DNA of 64,000 bases from Nematostella vectensis. Lineage: Eukaryota > Cnidaria > Anthozoa > Actiniaria > Edwardsiidae. Positions 38,778 to 50,417 of the stretch are shown here, piece by piece. Below the pieces are notes generated by a model. It made no database searches. It was not told where the DNA came from and saw only the letters and a list, made by a program, of their open reading frames with translations. The number at the start of each line of letters is the position of its first letter. The stretch's first letter is position 1. The stretch covers positions 11,791,040 through 11,855,039 of the forward strand of contig NC_064042.1 in NCBI RefSeq assembly GCF_932526225.1, given 5' to 3'. Position numbers and translations under genes: made by a program.

Positions 38778-41358
38778 CTAAATCCAATATTTCGTAAATA
38801 TGTAATATAGCTTATTCTGCTTAATTTTCGCTTGTACTTAAATTCGCGTATTTTCACGATTTCAATATTCGCGAATTAAGACTCGCAAAAAAATAAAGAC
38901 CGCGAACTTCGATATCGCGACATGTTTAAATTTCCATTAAAATGAATAAAGAAAAATCGTTGAAGGTTCTATTAAGATCTTTTATTGAGGACATGTAACA
39001 GAATTCGATAATTGTTCAAAAATAAGGAACACTTTTTAGGCAATTTAGCGTGTTGGTTTATTATATTAATCATATTAGTCTTGTTATAAACGAAAGAAAA
39101 AGATACTTGAACCACAAATAATTTTAGGTTTGGGAGGCAGAACTATAAAGGTATCGCGAAAGCCCCAAACTCAGAAGAAATCCTGCATGAATAACACCAC
39201 GCACTAAGTAACCACTTGCTGGCTGCCAAAAATTCTTCATTGGAGATACTATCCTTTTTCCTTGTGATACCTATGACCGCACACGCCCCCTCCCCCCCCC
39301 CCCCCCCCCCTCAGGAAAACCTGGGTGCGGTACGCCCCTGTAAGGTTATTGTAATGATGCTCAATCTCTTAATGATTCTGGTTTGATTCTTATTTTAGAA
39401 CTCTGTTTTTAGAAAGTTCTTGTAGAATTTGGTGAATTCTCAGGCGGAACGTTCTTCAGATTCTATTTTTATCACATGTCATTCCATATTTACCCAGCTT
39501 GCAAAGCTTTCTTCCTGTTTGTTTCCATTCTATCAGTTCCCTTATCCATGCCGTCGTCTCTGTTCTTTCCCGTTCTAGTTTGTTACAAACGCGAAAGAAC
39601 ATAGACGCTACACGGAGTCAGCAGGGTGCATACCCTTTTTATTATTAATGTTTTTATTTTTTATTATTAATGTTTTAAGGGTGTTTAGTATATAAAAATA
39701 TAATACTGAGTATAACCAGTATGAATTATGGAAGATACTTGTTATTATGAAGACAATTTGATTCTGAATGAATCACACTAACAAAACAGTAATTTACTGT
39801 TATCTGTTACATATTCGTTGACATTATCTGCTGAAATCGTTCTTATAAAAAAGGCTCTTATAAAACAAAAAGAGTGTTGTCCATATCTTGTGCCAAAATG
39901 TCCTTAGAGTGTCAGTCTAAAGTGCTGAGAATATGCATTTCAATGCTCTCAGGGAGATCAACCAGGACAAAAAGTTAGTGTCATGTCCGAGTCATGTCCG
40001 GGCCATGTCCGGGTCACCTCCTTGTGGTCATTTGATCTAAAGTTAATCATTCTCTGTTCGTGGTTGCTACGGAGTGACGTCATATTGCTGTCATCGTACT
40101 AGATTTGCGGTTTGATATTGACACCAGGCCCGCACCAAGGATTTTTTTGGGGAAGTGTGAAATCAGAAAAGAATGGACCTAATTTTTCCCGGGGGGGGGG
40201 GGGGGGGGTTCTCTGATAAAAATCTGACCACCCCTGAAAGAACAAATAAGGACTTTTTTATGCATTTGCAGTATCTCCAAGGAACGATTATTGTCGGATT
40301 TGGCTACAAAAAAAGTCTGACCTATGAATTGGTGACATACCAGAGTGACCTAGCTTATGTTTTGTAGTTTTGTCTACTAAAAGCACGAATATTGAGAACA
40401 GGAAAGTGGACTTTTGACCGTCGTGTGTTCGCACCCCCTGGATACGGGCCTTTCATACTCAAACATTTCAAGTGGATTTCAAACACTTTAGACATAACCA
40501 TGGCGCATCATCTTAGGTAGGGGCTAGGTATTTCTGTGAGAGCCTTCTATGTCATTTCTAAGGCAAGAAAACATTAGAAATTATCTGCATTTGGGGACCA
40601 TTAACCCGACACGGATAATTTAACTGATAGAAACAAACAGGAAGAAAGCTCTCTTGCAGGGTAAAGCAGAAAAAATCACAGCTATGTAAACGGCCCAAGT
40701 AATCTGCGGCGTGTGCAAATGCATTCCCTGTCGATGTCATCTTTAAAGTGTGGAATTTAAGCAACTACACATACACATCTCCCGCCACGCTTCGCTAATC
40801 GCTCCGGCTTCATATATCACTTACCATTATACAGGTATTGCAGCCCCTTGTGAACAATAAAGTATTCTCAGTCAAATACTGAAGGTCACACTACTCAGAG
40901 AGTTGCCGTAAGGAGAATGAGAAAAAATACTCCAGCGTGGCCAATGCCCACATGTGTTTTTGACATTTAATACCCCTCTCATCTAATCCCCTTTCATCAC
41001 AGGGACCTAGGCAGAATTTTCGACGGTGAGTGTCCTTGGCATAGAGATCATGCACATGAGTTATTTACCACGCACTTCTTGGAAAACGAAGGGGAGAGGG
41101 GAAGGAGTCATTATTACGTGGCATCTGAGCCTTGGCATGCTCTTAGCATGTTCTTAAAATTTGGTGAAATCTCTGGCTGGACGTTCTAATAAAAAAGGGT
41201 TCGATAAAAAAAAAAGTGTACTGCTACAAAATTGTCTAGCCACGGACTTGACCTGGTAAAGGCACTTTTTGACCTTATTTAGGTAGCGCGGATTTCAGGC
41301 TCTTTTATCGTTCTTTTTGAAGTATATACCGGAAAGCGAAAAGAGGGAAAAAACTACT
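38778..41358. other. Intergenic between divergent transporter and CKS genes
   Basis: Expected to contain the missing first exon and promoter of the transporter, which I could not place. A degenerate relative of the TTCGCG MITE lies at about 38807-38930, a poly-C-bearing repeat near 39285-39345, a short GTCATGTCCGGG tandem near 39985-40020 and a poly-G run near 40190. No convincing ORF. Confidence 0.5.
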
Positions 41359-41782
41359 ACCTTATTATACTTAATTTTCGCGTCACTTTAATTTCGCGAT
41401 TTTAAGTGACGCGAAAATTAAGTGTCGCGAAAATAGGATGCACGAAAATTAAGTGAGTACACAAGAAGCCTTAGGGGGGAATATTGGCCGTTTAATAAGC
41501 TTTATCTGTTTATGGAAACACCTTGTCTATTTAGTCATCTAATATACCTATAGTATAGTAAGGGGTTGAGTTTGACTTGTATTTATAGATTTTATGAACT
41601 AAATTTAGCACACGCATCTTTTTGTTACAAATTGTTTCAGTTTTTATGATTACAGCACATTTTAATTCCTGCTTGATTTTATTATCCCAAATCGCGAAAA
41701 TAAAGTGATCTGTTTTTTACGAAAATAGGAAAAGCGCGAAAAAACGTGTCGCGAATTCTCGCCATCTCAAAATCGCGAATCG
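41359..41782. mobile_element. Second copy of the TTACACTTAATTTTCGCG MITE, inverted and 3'-truncated
   Basis: Begins ACCTTATTATACTTAATTTT. It shares, in opposite orientation, the internal segments GAATATTGGCCGTTTAATAA, ACACCTTGTCTATTTAGTCA and GCCATCTCAAAATCGCGAA with 26151-26595. The second terminal repeat is missing. Confidence 0.75.
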
Positions 41783-42093
41783 AGTTTTGCTTTAATCTCC
41801 ATGACACATCGCCTGAACAGCAGGAGGCCTGTGGATCTTAGTGTTGAAGAAGACTGGTGCCTAGAGCTAATATAGTTTGAGAGAATTTGGTAGATACCTC
41901 ACGCCAGAATACACAATTGACGGATTTTAAAGGAAAAAAGCAGAAATACCATGTATTTTTTAAAATATAAATTGGTAAATCGATCTAAGAAAAAATCGAC
42001 TAATAAAATATAACGGAATAATATAGAGGAATAAACATTTATATCGTAAAGATCAAACAGTAATTTCTCTTTAGATCGGCGGACATGATAATA

Positions 42094-42106
42094 TTTTCGC
42101 GGCGAA
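42094..42106. promoter_or_regulatory. E2F-like site upstream of CKS
   Basis: TTTTCGCGGCGAA, about 250 bp upstream of the CKS ATG, is close to the E2F consensus (TTTSSCGC) on both strands. CKS genes are cell-cycle regulated in other animals, so the placement is plausible, but a single site of this length can occur by chance. Confidence 0.3.
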
Positions 42107-42354
42107 TTCGTATCTTCTTCTAGTCTTCTCACTTCTACCGAGAAACCAGATAGACACAACAAAATTCTACTAATGCATTTGATTAATCTTCATCTATAAG
42201 AAACTCAGAACTTTGTTTCAAAGTAACCGTTCTACGGACGATTCTTTTGGAGTATTTTATTACTACTTAGAACGTGCCTCCCGTATCCAAGTGGGCTTTC
42301 TCAAGTCAAAGCTTCGATTTTGGGACAAGATTTACTGCTCTGAGCAAGAGGTTA

Positions 42355-44055
42355 ATGATGCCTTCTTCCTCGAGTGTTTCGCAGATCTCCTACTCCGAGA
42401 AATACTTCGACGAGTACTTTGAGTATCGGTGAGTTGGTTATATCGCGGAGTTTGAAGTGTTTGATGTGCAGGCTTCGAAATTCGCTCTCGACTTTGCCGC
42501 CATATTTTTCCTAAACATTGTTTTTTTATTGTAATTACATATGATAAGATTTGAAATTTCTTTGATTATGTTTCTGGTTTTTACGATAGGTTAGGACACA
42601 ATAGGTTCTATCATCTACTTACTTAAATGAGAGAAGTAGGGCATATGATATTTTAAAAAGGTTCTAACTTAACAGAATACAGGCACCTACCTATCCCCAG
42701 TGTGTGTGAGCCTCGGATACTTATCCCTTTTATACACTTCTTTGGTGCAAAAAAAAAAATAATAATAATAATAATTTTATGAAATAGTTTTGGTTTATAT
42801 CGGGAAATTCGTACCAAGGCATCCCCAGAAACATCCATTCTGTAAAACCAAGGTTGTCTTTACAACAAAGTTATCTCCTGAGTAATCTCTCTCTTTTGAT
42901 AGTCATGTGATGTTACCCAAAGAACTGGTGAGCCAAGTTCCAAGCGTACACCTAATGACAGAGAGTGAATGGCGGAACCTGGGAGTGCAGCAGTCTCCGG
43001 GTTGGGTTCACTATCTAATACATGAGCCAGGTAAATTACATTCTATATAGATTACAGTACCCTGTGTTAATTGATTGGGTAGCATTCACAAGGAATTGCA
43101 GAGAATGAGCCTAGCAATTATTGGGAACATAGATGAACATAAATGCACTGATTATTGTTAAATTATCTAGTTAAGAGGTTGGTGACATCAACTTTTCAAA
43201 CCAGTACTTTTTAACCACACAAAATCACTAGGATTAACTGAATCCCAGACAGATAAATGTGTTTTTCACTTGAAAACCTAAACGGTTGATCATTCAGCTG
43301 GAACAGCATCACTGTAATGTGTGTGGGATTCTGAATTCAAACTGCTGCTGTGATTTTCATGATTTTTTAAGCCATTCTTGTCATCCTGTGATGACTCCTG
43401 TTAACAAGATTTTACGATAATTCAAGATGTTTTTTTAAGAAACCACTTTGCCTGATGCTTTGTCTTATGTTTGTCACTTTTGTTGGATTGATTGTGCTAG
43501 AACATTAGGAAGCCTCTGTCCCTTGACTAGTTTGTTGCAAAGAATCATGCAAAATGTCTAGCAAAATGTGCAGATCTCAAAAACATGTGGCAATATCATG
43601 ACTTTTTAATAAACACAGTTGAGAAATGACTGACTTGGAAAGGGATAGCTGACAAGAGCTGTCAAACAGTTTTGCCTGTAATTTCAGTTGAGTACTCTCA
43701 ACCATAATTCCTGGGATAGTTGAGCTGAATGGAACCTAGGTTGGGAATCCTTTGTAGTTGCAGGCATCCTATATAAGTGGCTATTTGGTGCGTGCTCACA
43801 CACAGCTCAAATATAACCTAGGTTGGGTAATTATTTAACCTGGGCTGGATGCTAAAATGGAAACACAGTATTTAGTTGTGATTCCTATGAAGCAGTGCAG
43901 TTTACACCACAATGATTCTTGATTGCATCCTTACTGTGTATGTATGTATTTTAACCAGAATATAAAATAATTATTATTTGTTTGAACCCATAGAGCCACA
44001 TGTACTTCTCTTCAGAAGACCACTTCAAAACAACTCAGCAGAACAAAATTCTTGA
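42355..44055 (+). CDS. CKS1B: Cyclin-dependent kinase regulatory subunit (CKS1/CKS2)
   Basis: A small phospho-adaptor that binds CDKs and promotes multisite phosphorylation and SCF-Skp2 action. Exons: 42355-42428, 42903-43030, 43994-44055, phases joined, 87 residues (human CKS1 is 79). After a short MMPSSSS leader the sequence has [20 protein letters not shown], then [20 protein letters not shown], then [14 protein letters not shown]. The HxPEPH hinge needed for strand exchange and the anion-pocket residues are present. Two adjacent ATGs (42355, 42358) are possible starts. It is convergent with PTPMT1. CKS1 and CKS2 cannot be told apart outside vertebrates. Confidence 0.97.
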
Positions 44056-44458
44056 TGAGACAGCAAAATACAAAAGAAGGGAGCTTGCTCAAATTGACCA
44101 ATTAATCCCTAGCTGAAAGGTTTTTAATTTATTTTTACATTCTTATGAAAAGTATTATTTTGCCTGTTAAAACTATTTATTATATTTCAAACCAATACTT
44201 GGAAACTCAGTCAGCTTTAAACAATTTACCAAAACAATTCTGTAATACCAAAAAGAGAATGTTAGTTCGATGGTTATTGTTGATTTTGTTCAAAATTGTT
44301 TAAATACTTTCAACATAAAAATTTTATTTTTTGTGTAAAAAAACATTGTATAAAAAAGCATATCCAGTAAAATGTATTTGAATTGTACATCTCTTTATCA
44401 TTTTTTTCCTTTATTATATCTCATAGCTTATCCCTGTTTACTAAATGAATTCTTTTTA

Positions 44459-44589
44459 GGCCAAGTTCAAACGTCTTATTATCCATGAGCCATATTTAAT
44501 GCAAATGAACCAAGTCGATTGTTTCATCTTCATTTGCATGCATTTGCATCGAATACGGCTCATGAATAATACGACTTTTCAACTTAGCC
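44459..44589. mobile_element. Hairpin MITE between convergent CKS and PTPMT1
   Basis: GGCCAAGTTCAAACGTCTTA, then TTATCCATGAGCC, at the left is the imperfect reverse complement of GGCTCATGAATAATACGACT, then TTTCAACTTAGCC, at the right. Flanked by TA on each side. The interior holds three ATGCAAAT/ATTTGCAT octamers. Confidence 0.75.
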
Positions 44590-44676
44590 TAATATACATT
44601 ACAAAATGATGACAGGGCTTATATTTACCACACTATTAGAGATGGCCTATTATAACTTAAAAGTAACCAATACTGT

Positions 44677-44682
44677 TTTATT
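44677..44682 (-). terminator. Possible PTPMT1 polyadenylation signal AATAAA
   Basis: TTTATT on the plus strand, that is AATAAA on the minus strand, about 125 nt after the PTPMT1 stop codon. Confidence 0.4.
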
Positions 44683-44807
44683 TTTCCTGAGAAATAAATA
44701 ATCTAAACTATTCACCCTGAGTTTTCCTAAAGCATCTTGATGGCTGTGACCCTCAACGTTGGTACCACATGCACATCTAAATCTGGAGAAACCCTGAATT
44801 TGTTTTT

Positions 44808-47596
44808 TTATGAATTTTTTTTTTGGTGTAGATGGTCATGGAATTGTTGTAGAGCAATCCATTGTTGAGAGGCCAGACGAATTTGAGGTCTCTTGGACTT
44901 GATAAATAGATGAGCTTCCTCAGGATTTAAATTCTTATTCTGCAAAGAAGGAAAAATATAATAAACAAATTGGGGAAGAATATCTAGTCTTTGTTAAGAT
45001 AGGAGTTTGGATTACTGGCTTAAAGCATAACAATTTGCTTTTTATCAGTAAAGACACACACAATTTACTTCATTATAGGGACAGGAACCGATAATCTCCT
45101 GAAAGTAAAAATTTTGTTTGGTGTTTTTTTTTTTTCACATTAAATTTCCATTTTGCAGCCATAGGGGGTCATTATTTTACCAGGGAAAAAGACCAAAAGA
45201 ACCTGGTGGGGCTATAATAAGAATATGACAGAAAATACTATAAAACATTTAGCCACATTCTTCTAGACATCATTGTTGTGGACCTGTTTATAGTTCTTTG
45301 TTTTCTTTACTCACTTTCATGAGGTAGCAAGCAACAAGGGTTGTGCTCCTGCCACGCCCTGCTTTACAGTGTACATATACAGAATCCCCTTTAGACCTCA
45401 TGTCCTCTATAAACTTGACACCTTCTAAGAGCTGAGCAAACGAGGGAGCATTACCGAAGTCTACTGTGGCAAGTCGAAGCTGAGTCACCCCCCATGCAAA
45501 CCATTCCTAGAAGAAAATGGAGCATAATGTTACCAGAGTTGGAGCTGGCCTAAAAGAGAGGCTTGCCAACATACAAAATTTAGAGACTTTGGGTCAAAAA
45601 AGACTTGATCTTGGACAAATTTGTGGGACTGAAGAAGCTTACAGTAAAAAAAACCCACAGGGCAGAGAATTTGGATTTTAATATCCAGGGGCATGTCTAG
45701 AGAAAAGCACAGTGTGGGGTCCACAGCAATAAATCATTCTTAGTGGGAATTATGCTAAAAAATGCATCCTTAGCTCTGATAAGAGGTTGCTAGATCTGCC
45801 TAGAAACTTAATCTATCCAGATATACACTGACAAGTTGCATTACTGTCGAATCTGTTGTATAGCAACCTGCCTTTTCAAAACAAGATTTGTTTTGGTTTT
45901 CTGCCCCGTCAGTAAAACCATTCTGAGCCAATCAGAGTTTCGCTTTGTTTACTTCCCTGGCTATCCTCTGGACGAAAACCAGACAGTGTTGCGACAGAAA
46001 GCCAGGCAACTGCACTAGACAAGAGATGGCAAGAATTTGATTGGCTTAGAATAATTTGACTGGTGGAGCAGAAAATCCCAAAAGACAAAAACAAATCGAT
46101 GTTTTGAAAATGCGGGGTCGCGATACAACGGATTCGCCAGTAAAGCTACTTCACCTAAATTGCCAGCAAGTATCCCAAAATACAAAAACCTATAGATGGA
46201 TGTTCCTCTGCACCAACTCCACGTTACACATGTTACTATAGGCGCATGTACACAGACGGGCGCAAAAGGGGTCATATCTTATTAATGAATTACTATCCTT
46301 TTTCCATATGCTTCCTATGAATGTGCACTCTCCCCCCCTCAGTAAATCCTGGGTATGCCTCTGTTACTACCCTTCCCCCCTAAACCTGGCCCGTAGCTAG
46401 AATTTTGAGTGGGGGGGGGGGGGAGGTTAATCCATTAAATGTTTATCCTAGCTCACAGTGGTACTCGATTTTCCTTCATAAAAGCCCAGTCAAGTGGGGT
46501 GGTTCTTCTAAACCCCCCTGGCTACGGGCCTGTTAAGTATTGTAATACAGACTATTACCTGTTTGCTGTTACAGAGATGTTTGGTCTCAAATTCCTCATT
46601 GAGTGTTATAACACCTTTGACGTTCTCATCTATAAGCTGTATAACAAACACAGTGCTTTACTTGAACGATGAAGGCAAGGTGGTGAACTCTGAAAATTTG
46701 AAGTGCTTTACACCTGTCAAACCCAGAAAATCTCAAGACTTGAATAATTTATTTTGGGGGGAGGGGTGGGTATACCCTAACAGGGGGCTAGCAAGCAAGA
46801 GCAGCTAAATGGCTCTCCTACTATCATTGGCCCAATCAGCAGGGTCTTGTATCTGTGTTTATTAAATGGGGCTACATAAAAAAATATCATTTTCATCACT
46901 GATAAAAAATAGACAAAATTAGAGAAGGATTTTAAGAAGCAACATTAAAAGCTAAAAAGCGGGAGATTTGGTGCTCCGAGCGGGAGAAGGGGTCCAAAAT
47001 CTTGACTCTCCTGCCTAATGTGGGAGAGTTGACAGGTATGTTTACATTTAGGGTTTCAAGACACATTGAAGTTTGTGAAGTATAAACGCCCAACTCCTTC
47101 AACACATTCAATGTCTTTTAAAACTTTGTTTAGTCTGCTAGCCGGCTCTCTGGAGTTTCGGGATTTGTTCTGAATCTACAGAGAGCCGGCTAGCAGGCTA
47201 ATCTTTGTTCTTTGCAAACAGGAGTGCGATCTTTTAATTGCATGTAAGGGGGGGGGGGGGACCCTAGATTGATTGATCAAACAAGGTTTGGATTCGATAG
47301 CAAATTGGTTTCGACTGGACTTCTGTCTATGGGGAATTCCATTTTTCGAGCGTTAAAAATGCATTACTGTTAAGGGTAAAGATTGATTAACATTTTTCTT
47401 TTTGTTTTTTTACCTTTTGGGTTTGACTCTTGAAAGGTAGTGCTCCAAGTATAACAGTTGAGTCAATTCTGTCGAACCATCTCCGACTTCTGCTTTCCGT
47501 CGCTACAATCCATAACAGAGATGGGAAAAATAACACTCGCGCGCCGGCCCTAGAAGACACGACAGCCTTGCTGACTCGATAAAAATACTTGTACAT
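44808..47596 (-). CDS. PTPMT1: PTPMT1, mitochondrial phosphatidylglycerophosphate phosphatase
   Basis: A dual-specificity-type phosphatase that dephosphorylates phosphatidylglycerophosphate in cardiolipin synthesis on the inner mitochondrial membrane. Minus-strand exons: 47414-47596, 46559-46636, 45315-45506, 44808-44939, all joining in phase, 194 residues (human about 201). Landmarks are N-terminal ARVLFFPSLLWIV (membrane/targeting segment), RIDSTVILGALPF, DENVKGVITLNEEFET, TQLRLATVDF, the catalytic HCKAGRGRS (CX5R, Cys about residue 134) and KSKRPQIRLASQQW. Start ATG 47596 precedes the targeting segment. The open frame extends upstream only through non-ATG codons. Confidence 0.97.
45841..46143. 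mobile_element. Fold-back MITE in PTPMT1 intron 2
   Basis: The left end TTACTGTCGAATCTGTTGTA, then TAGCAACC, and the right end, reverse-complemented, TTACTGGCGAATCCGTTGTA, then TCGCGACC, begin an imperfect inverted repeat that extends over much of the 300 bp (CTTTTCAAAACAAGATTTG against ATTTTCAAAACATCGATTTG). Confidence 0.8.
46388..46530. mobile_element. Short inverted-repeat element with poly-G (GGCCCGTAGCYAG ends), copy 1
   Basis: Starts GGCCCGTAGCTAGAATTTTG followed by a G run, ends CCCCCCTGGCTACGGGCC. Copy 2 at 63324-63475 shares the ends, the internal TTCTT..CC motif and the G run. In a PTPMT1 intron. Confidence 0.7.
47131..47200. repeat. Perfect 18-bp hairpin in PTPMT1 intron 1
   Basis: CTGCTAGCCGGCTCTCTG (47135-47152) and its exact reverse complement CAGAGAGCCGGCTAGCAG (47179-47196) around a 26-nt loop. 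The arms extend 4 bp further with one mismatch. Confidence 0.85.
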
Positions 47597-48782
47597 TATG
47601 TGTGAAGAATAACATTGAAAGAAAGGACCCACATTTTATCTCTTTATACTTATTTTTAAAAGTAGACTGCGAAAATCACTACAAAATCAACTAGGCGCAG
47701 CTGAGACCCCCCTCCCTCCCCTCCTGGAAATTCTGGCTACTGGGTGTATACTGTCACTTGTTCGAAATTGTCCGATTTTTTTTCTGAAGACCTTGATCTG
47801 CTCGATTTGTTGTTGCCGTTGTTGCTGTTTCATTTATTTATTATTATTATTTTGTTACCCGTTGTTATCAAATGGTTGCTTCCTCTCTCTTGCACGGTCA
47901 CCCTGTGTTGGATCTTTAGCCTTGGAGTTACCGAACAGGAACAGGACGTCGAAGTATAGTCGGGCCCGTGGTATATTATGATCAGCGGTATCGCTGAGAG
48001 GCGTTAAAATTCGCTAATCGTAGGTTAGCTAACCGACGGATAACTCACCGTTCCCGAAAGCGAAGTAATCCCCCGAATTACTAACCCTGGATTAAACGAG
48101 TGAAATACTGGTTTGAGGAGTAAAATTCACACAGGGTACCCAGTATATCAACAGAAAGCAACTTAAATTTACCTTTGGTGATGTTATTTTCGCAGAAAAG
48201 CCCCAAAACACCTCTACATCACCTGTAATTACCTCCATTTCATGGCCAAAAAAGTGTCATTTGCAGGATTCGAGTTGGTGCGTGACACTAGCGAGACAGA
48301 TTCATTTCAAGTATAAATTTCATGTAACTTTCTGTCTGTCCCAGCGTAATTTTCAAGTCAACGAAGGTCACATAATAAAGCGAAATGTTAGGATATTTGA
48401 TCCCTACATTGTTTTGTGTAACGTCTTTTTTGTCGACAACTTTATTTTATGAAGCTTTAGTTCTACTACAAAGTTTGGGAGGCCTGTGTTTCGCCAACTA
48501 AACAGTGGGTTAGCGAGTTAACCCAACCCTCGAGCAGGGTTAGATTTTACCTCCAAACTGACCCAGAGTTAGCGCTAACCAGCGTTTCGGGAACGGAACT
48601 AATCTGGGGGTAAAAATTTAATCGTGGGTTAGGGTTAATTTAACCCTGGGTTAGCGCAAATCGGCTTTTCAGGAACCGGCCCCTGAACGTTAAATCACCA
48701 TTCAACTAAACAAGGGCCGAATGGAACAATGAAGCTAACGATTAGACAAAACCAATAGAAGTGCAAGGAGGACTAGAAGACT
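47597..48782. other. Intergenic upstream of PTPMT1
   Basis: No gene supported. It holds the PTPMT1 promoter, then a repetitive area (about 47960-48690) rich in TTAACCC/GGGTTA words, with CCGTTCCCGAAA near 48049 and the inverted TTTCGGGAACGG near 48584. Confidence 0.5.
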
Positions 48783-49610
48783 ATGAAAATAGGTGATGTT
48801 GATGATATCAGACATTTGAAGAGAAAGAAAAAAGACAATGGAACAATGAAGCTAACGATAGAGAAAGGTGATGGTTATGATCGTTATGATTCTGAAAGAT
48901 GTGGCAAGAAAAAAAGAAAGAAAGGATGTAGCACAAATCAAATGGCATCTAAAAATAACGCCATTAATGTGATGGTGGAGTAATAAGAGAAATAAATAAA
49001 AAAGGTATGGGCCCAATGGAAAAAAGAGTGGAAGAGGAAATGAAGGAGAGAAAGAAAAAGAAAAAATATCCAAGTTTACGTATTGCCGCATGAAAACACA
49101 AGACAATGATAAACCTTCAAAAGAGGACGATAATGACTTTTAGTTGGAAAAAAGCGGAAGAAAAAGAAGCACAAAGACAAGCAAAGAATTAAGGTTGTTG
49201 GCAGTGATAATGAAGAATCCAATGGGTGTGCCAAGTAAACAATAAAGAAAAGCTGTAGTAGTAAAATGCAAGAAGAGAATGCTAATCATGGTGGAAAAAA
49301 AGAGACAAAGAAAAGTGGTATAGAAAATATAGAGGAAAACAGGAAAGGAAGAAACAGCAACAGAATGAAGAAGATGTGAAGCATTGCAACAAGAAAACAA
49401 AAGGCAAAGACAGACCTTCAAAAGCAAATTATCATGATTTAGTGGAAAAAAGAGGGGAAAATAGTGTGTGCTCAAATCCAGATACCTACAGAATTACAGG
49501 CTTATGTCATTTGATGACATTCTTGATGAACTTAATCACCAGCATTTGCGCCACAACTGGAAAAATGTCTCCATAAATAAGAAAATATATTTAAAAATTA
49601 GAACAGTACT
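48783..49610 (+). pseudogene. Lysine-rich coding-like tract with many frame breaks, identity unknown
   Basis: A purine-rich stretch whose three forward frames alternate between convincing lysine/glutamate-rich peptides. Examples are LKRKKKDNGTMKLTIEKGDG from 48783, GKKRKKKKHKDKQRIKVVGS near 49150, KKTKGKDRPSKANYHDLVEK near 49390, and finally SFDDILDELNHQHLRHNWKN near 49505 ending in a stop after 49600. No single frame or obvious splicing links them. Part of the sequence is duplicated internally (about 49101-49155 against 49401-49455; a 21-bp word at about 48723 and 48838). It looks like a decayed nucleolar-type K-rich gene or retrocopy, but I do not recognise a family. Confidence 0.4.
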
Positions 49611-50272
49611 GTAGACTTTCTTAAATTGTTTTGCTTGATTGCTTGTTGTTCTAAAAAAAACCCCTCAGTAACCTCCACAGCATATATTGAATATTATTCA
49701 AAGAGTGGAAATAAATCAACTTGAAGTTGTAATGGTATGTTAACCTTTGTCTTTCAACCTGCCCCTGATTGCTTCTCCCCCCCCCCCTATTGTGTTGTAT
49801 ATATTTTTATATCTATACATACTGAGAAATACTCACTAAAAACATATTCAGTACATTTTCGTTCGTTCACTGGTCTCAGCAAATCAGAGGCGCGAACAAT
49901 GTTCTTTCACCGTGAAGAAAAGTCGTTCGCGGTTCTGATTGGACGAACGATATTTTTTACTGCACTTGAACGCTTCAATCCCGACGCATCAACGAGTGCA
50001 TAAAAATCGTACAAGCATTTTTCAATTTAGTAATTTATTTATTTCATAGATTTCGAGATTTTAGAGATTAAAAAGTGCACTTCTTGTGTAACATGAGCTA
50101 CAGTCTCGTGCGAGACATTAGCGAGACAGATTCATTTCAATGTAAGTTTCTGTCTGTCTTCAACTAAACCGTCGAACAGCACAAACCTCGGAGCCTCTGC
50201 AGCCAAATCTTATAAAATGTTATGTAATAAGCTTATTATAAATTCCTCAGTATGTATATACTAAAAAAAAAT

Positions 50273-50417
50273 ACAGCACGGAAAGTGCTTTGTATAGTTT
50301 TTACTCACTCGTTGTTTTGTATAAATAAAACTCACTCGTTCGCTGCGCTCACTCGTTCGTTTTTTGATACTGCACAACTCGTGAATAAAAACCGTACGCG
50401 GCCACTTTCCGTGTAGT
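50273..50417. mobile_element. Short inverted-repeat element
   Basis: CACGGAAAGTGCTTTGTATA at the left is the imperfect reverse complement of the right end (AAAACCGTACGCGGCCACTT, then TCCGTG). The interior is CTCACTCGTTCG-rich. Confidence 0.6.

Noticed and set aside
42213-42422. 69-residue frame across the CKS first exon
   Set aside because: Wrong frame; the CKS frame starts at 42355 and continues by splicing.
47744-47981. Leucine/cysteine-rich plus-strand frames
   Set aside because: Low-complexity pyrimidine-rich sequence in the PTPMT1 upstream region; two overlapping frames look equally good, typical of non-coding.
48622-48656. Interstitial telomere (GGGTTAGGGTTAA)
   Set aside because: Only about two units, embedded in an unrelated inverted-repeat tract.
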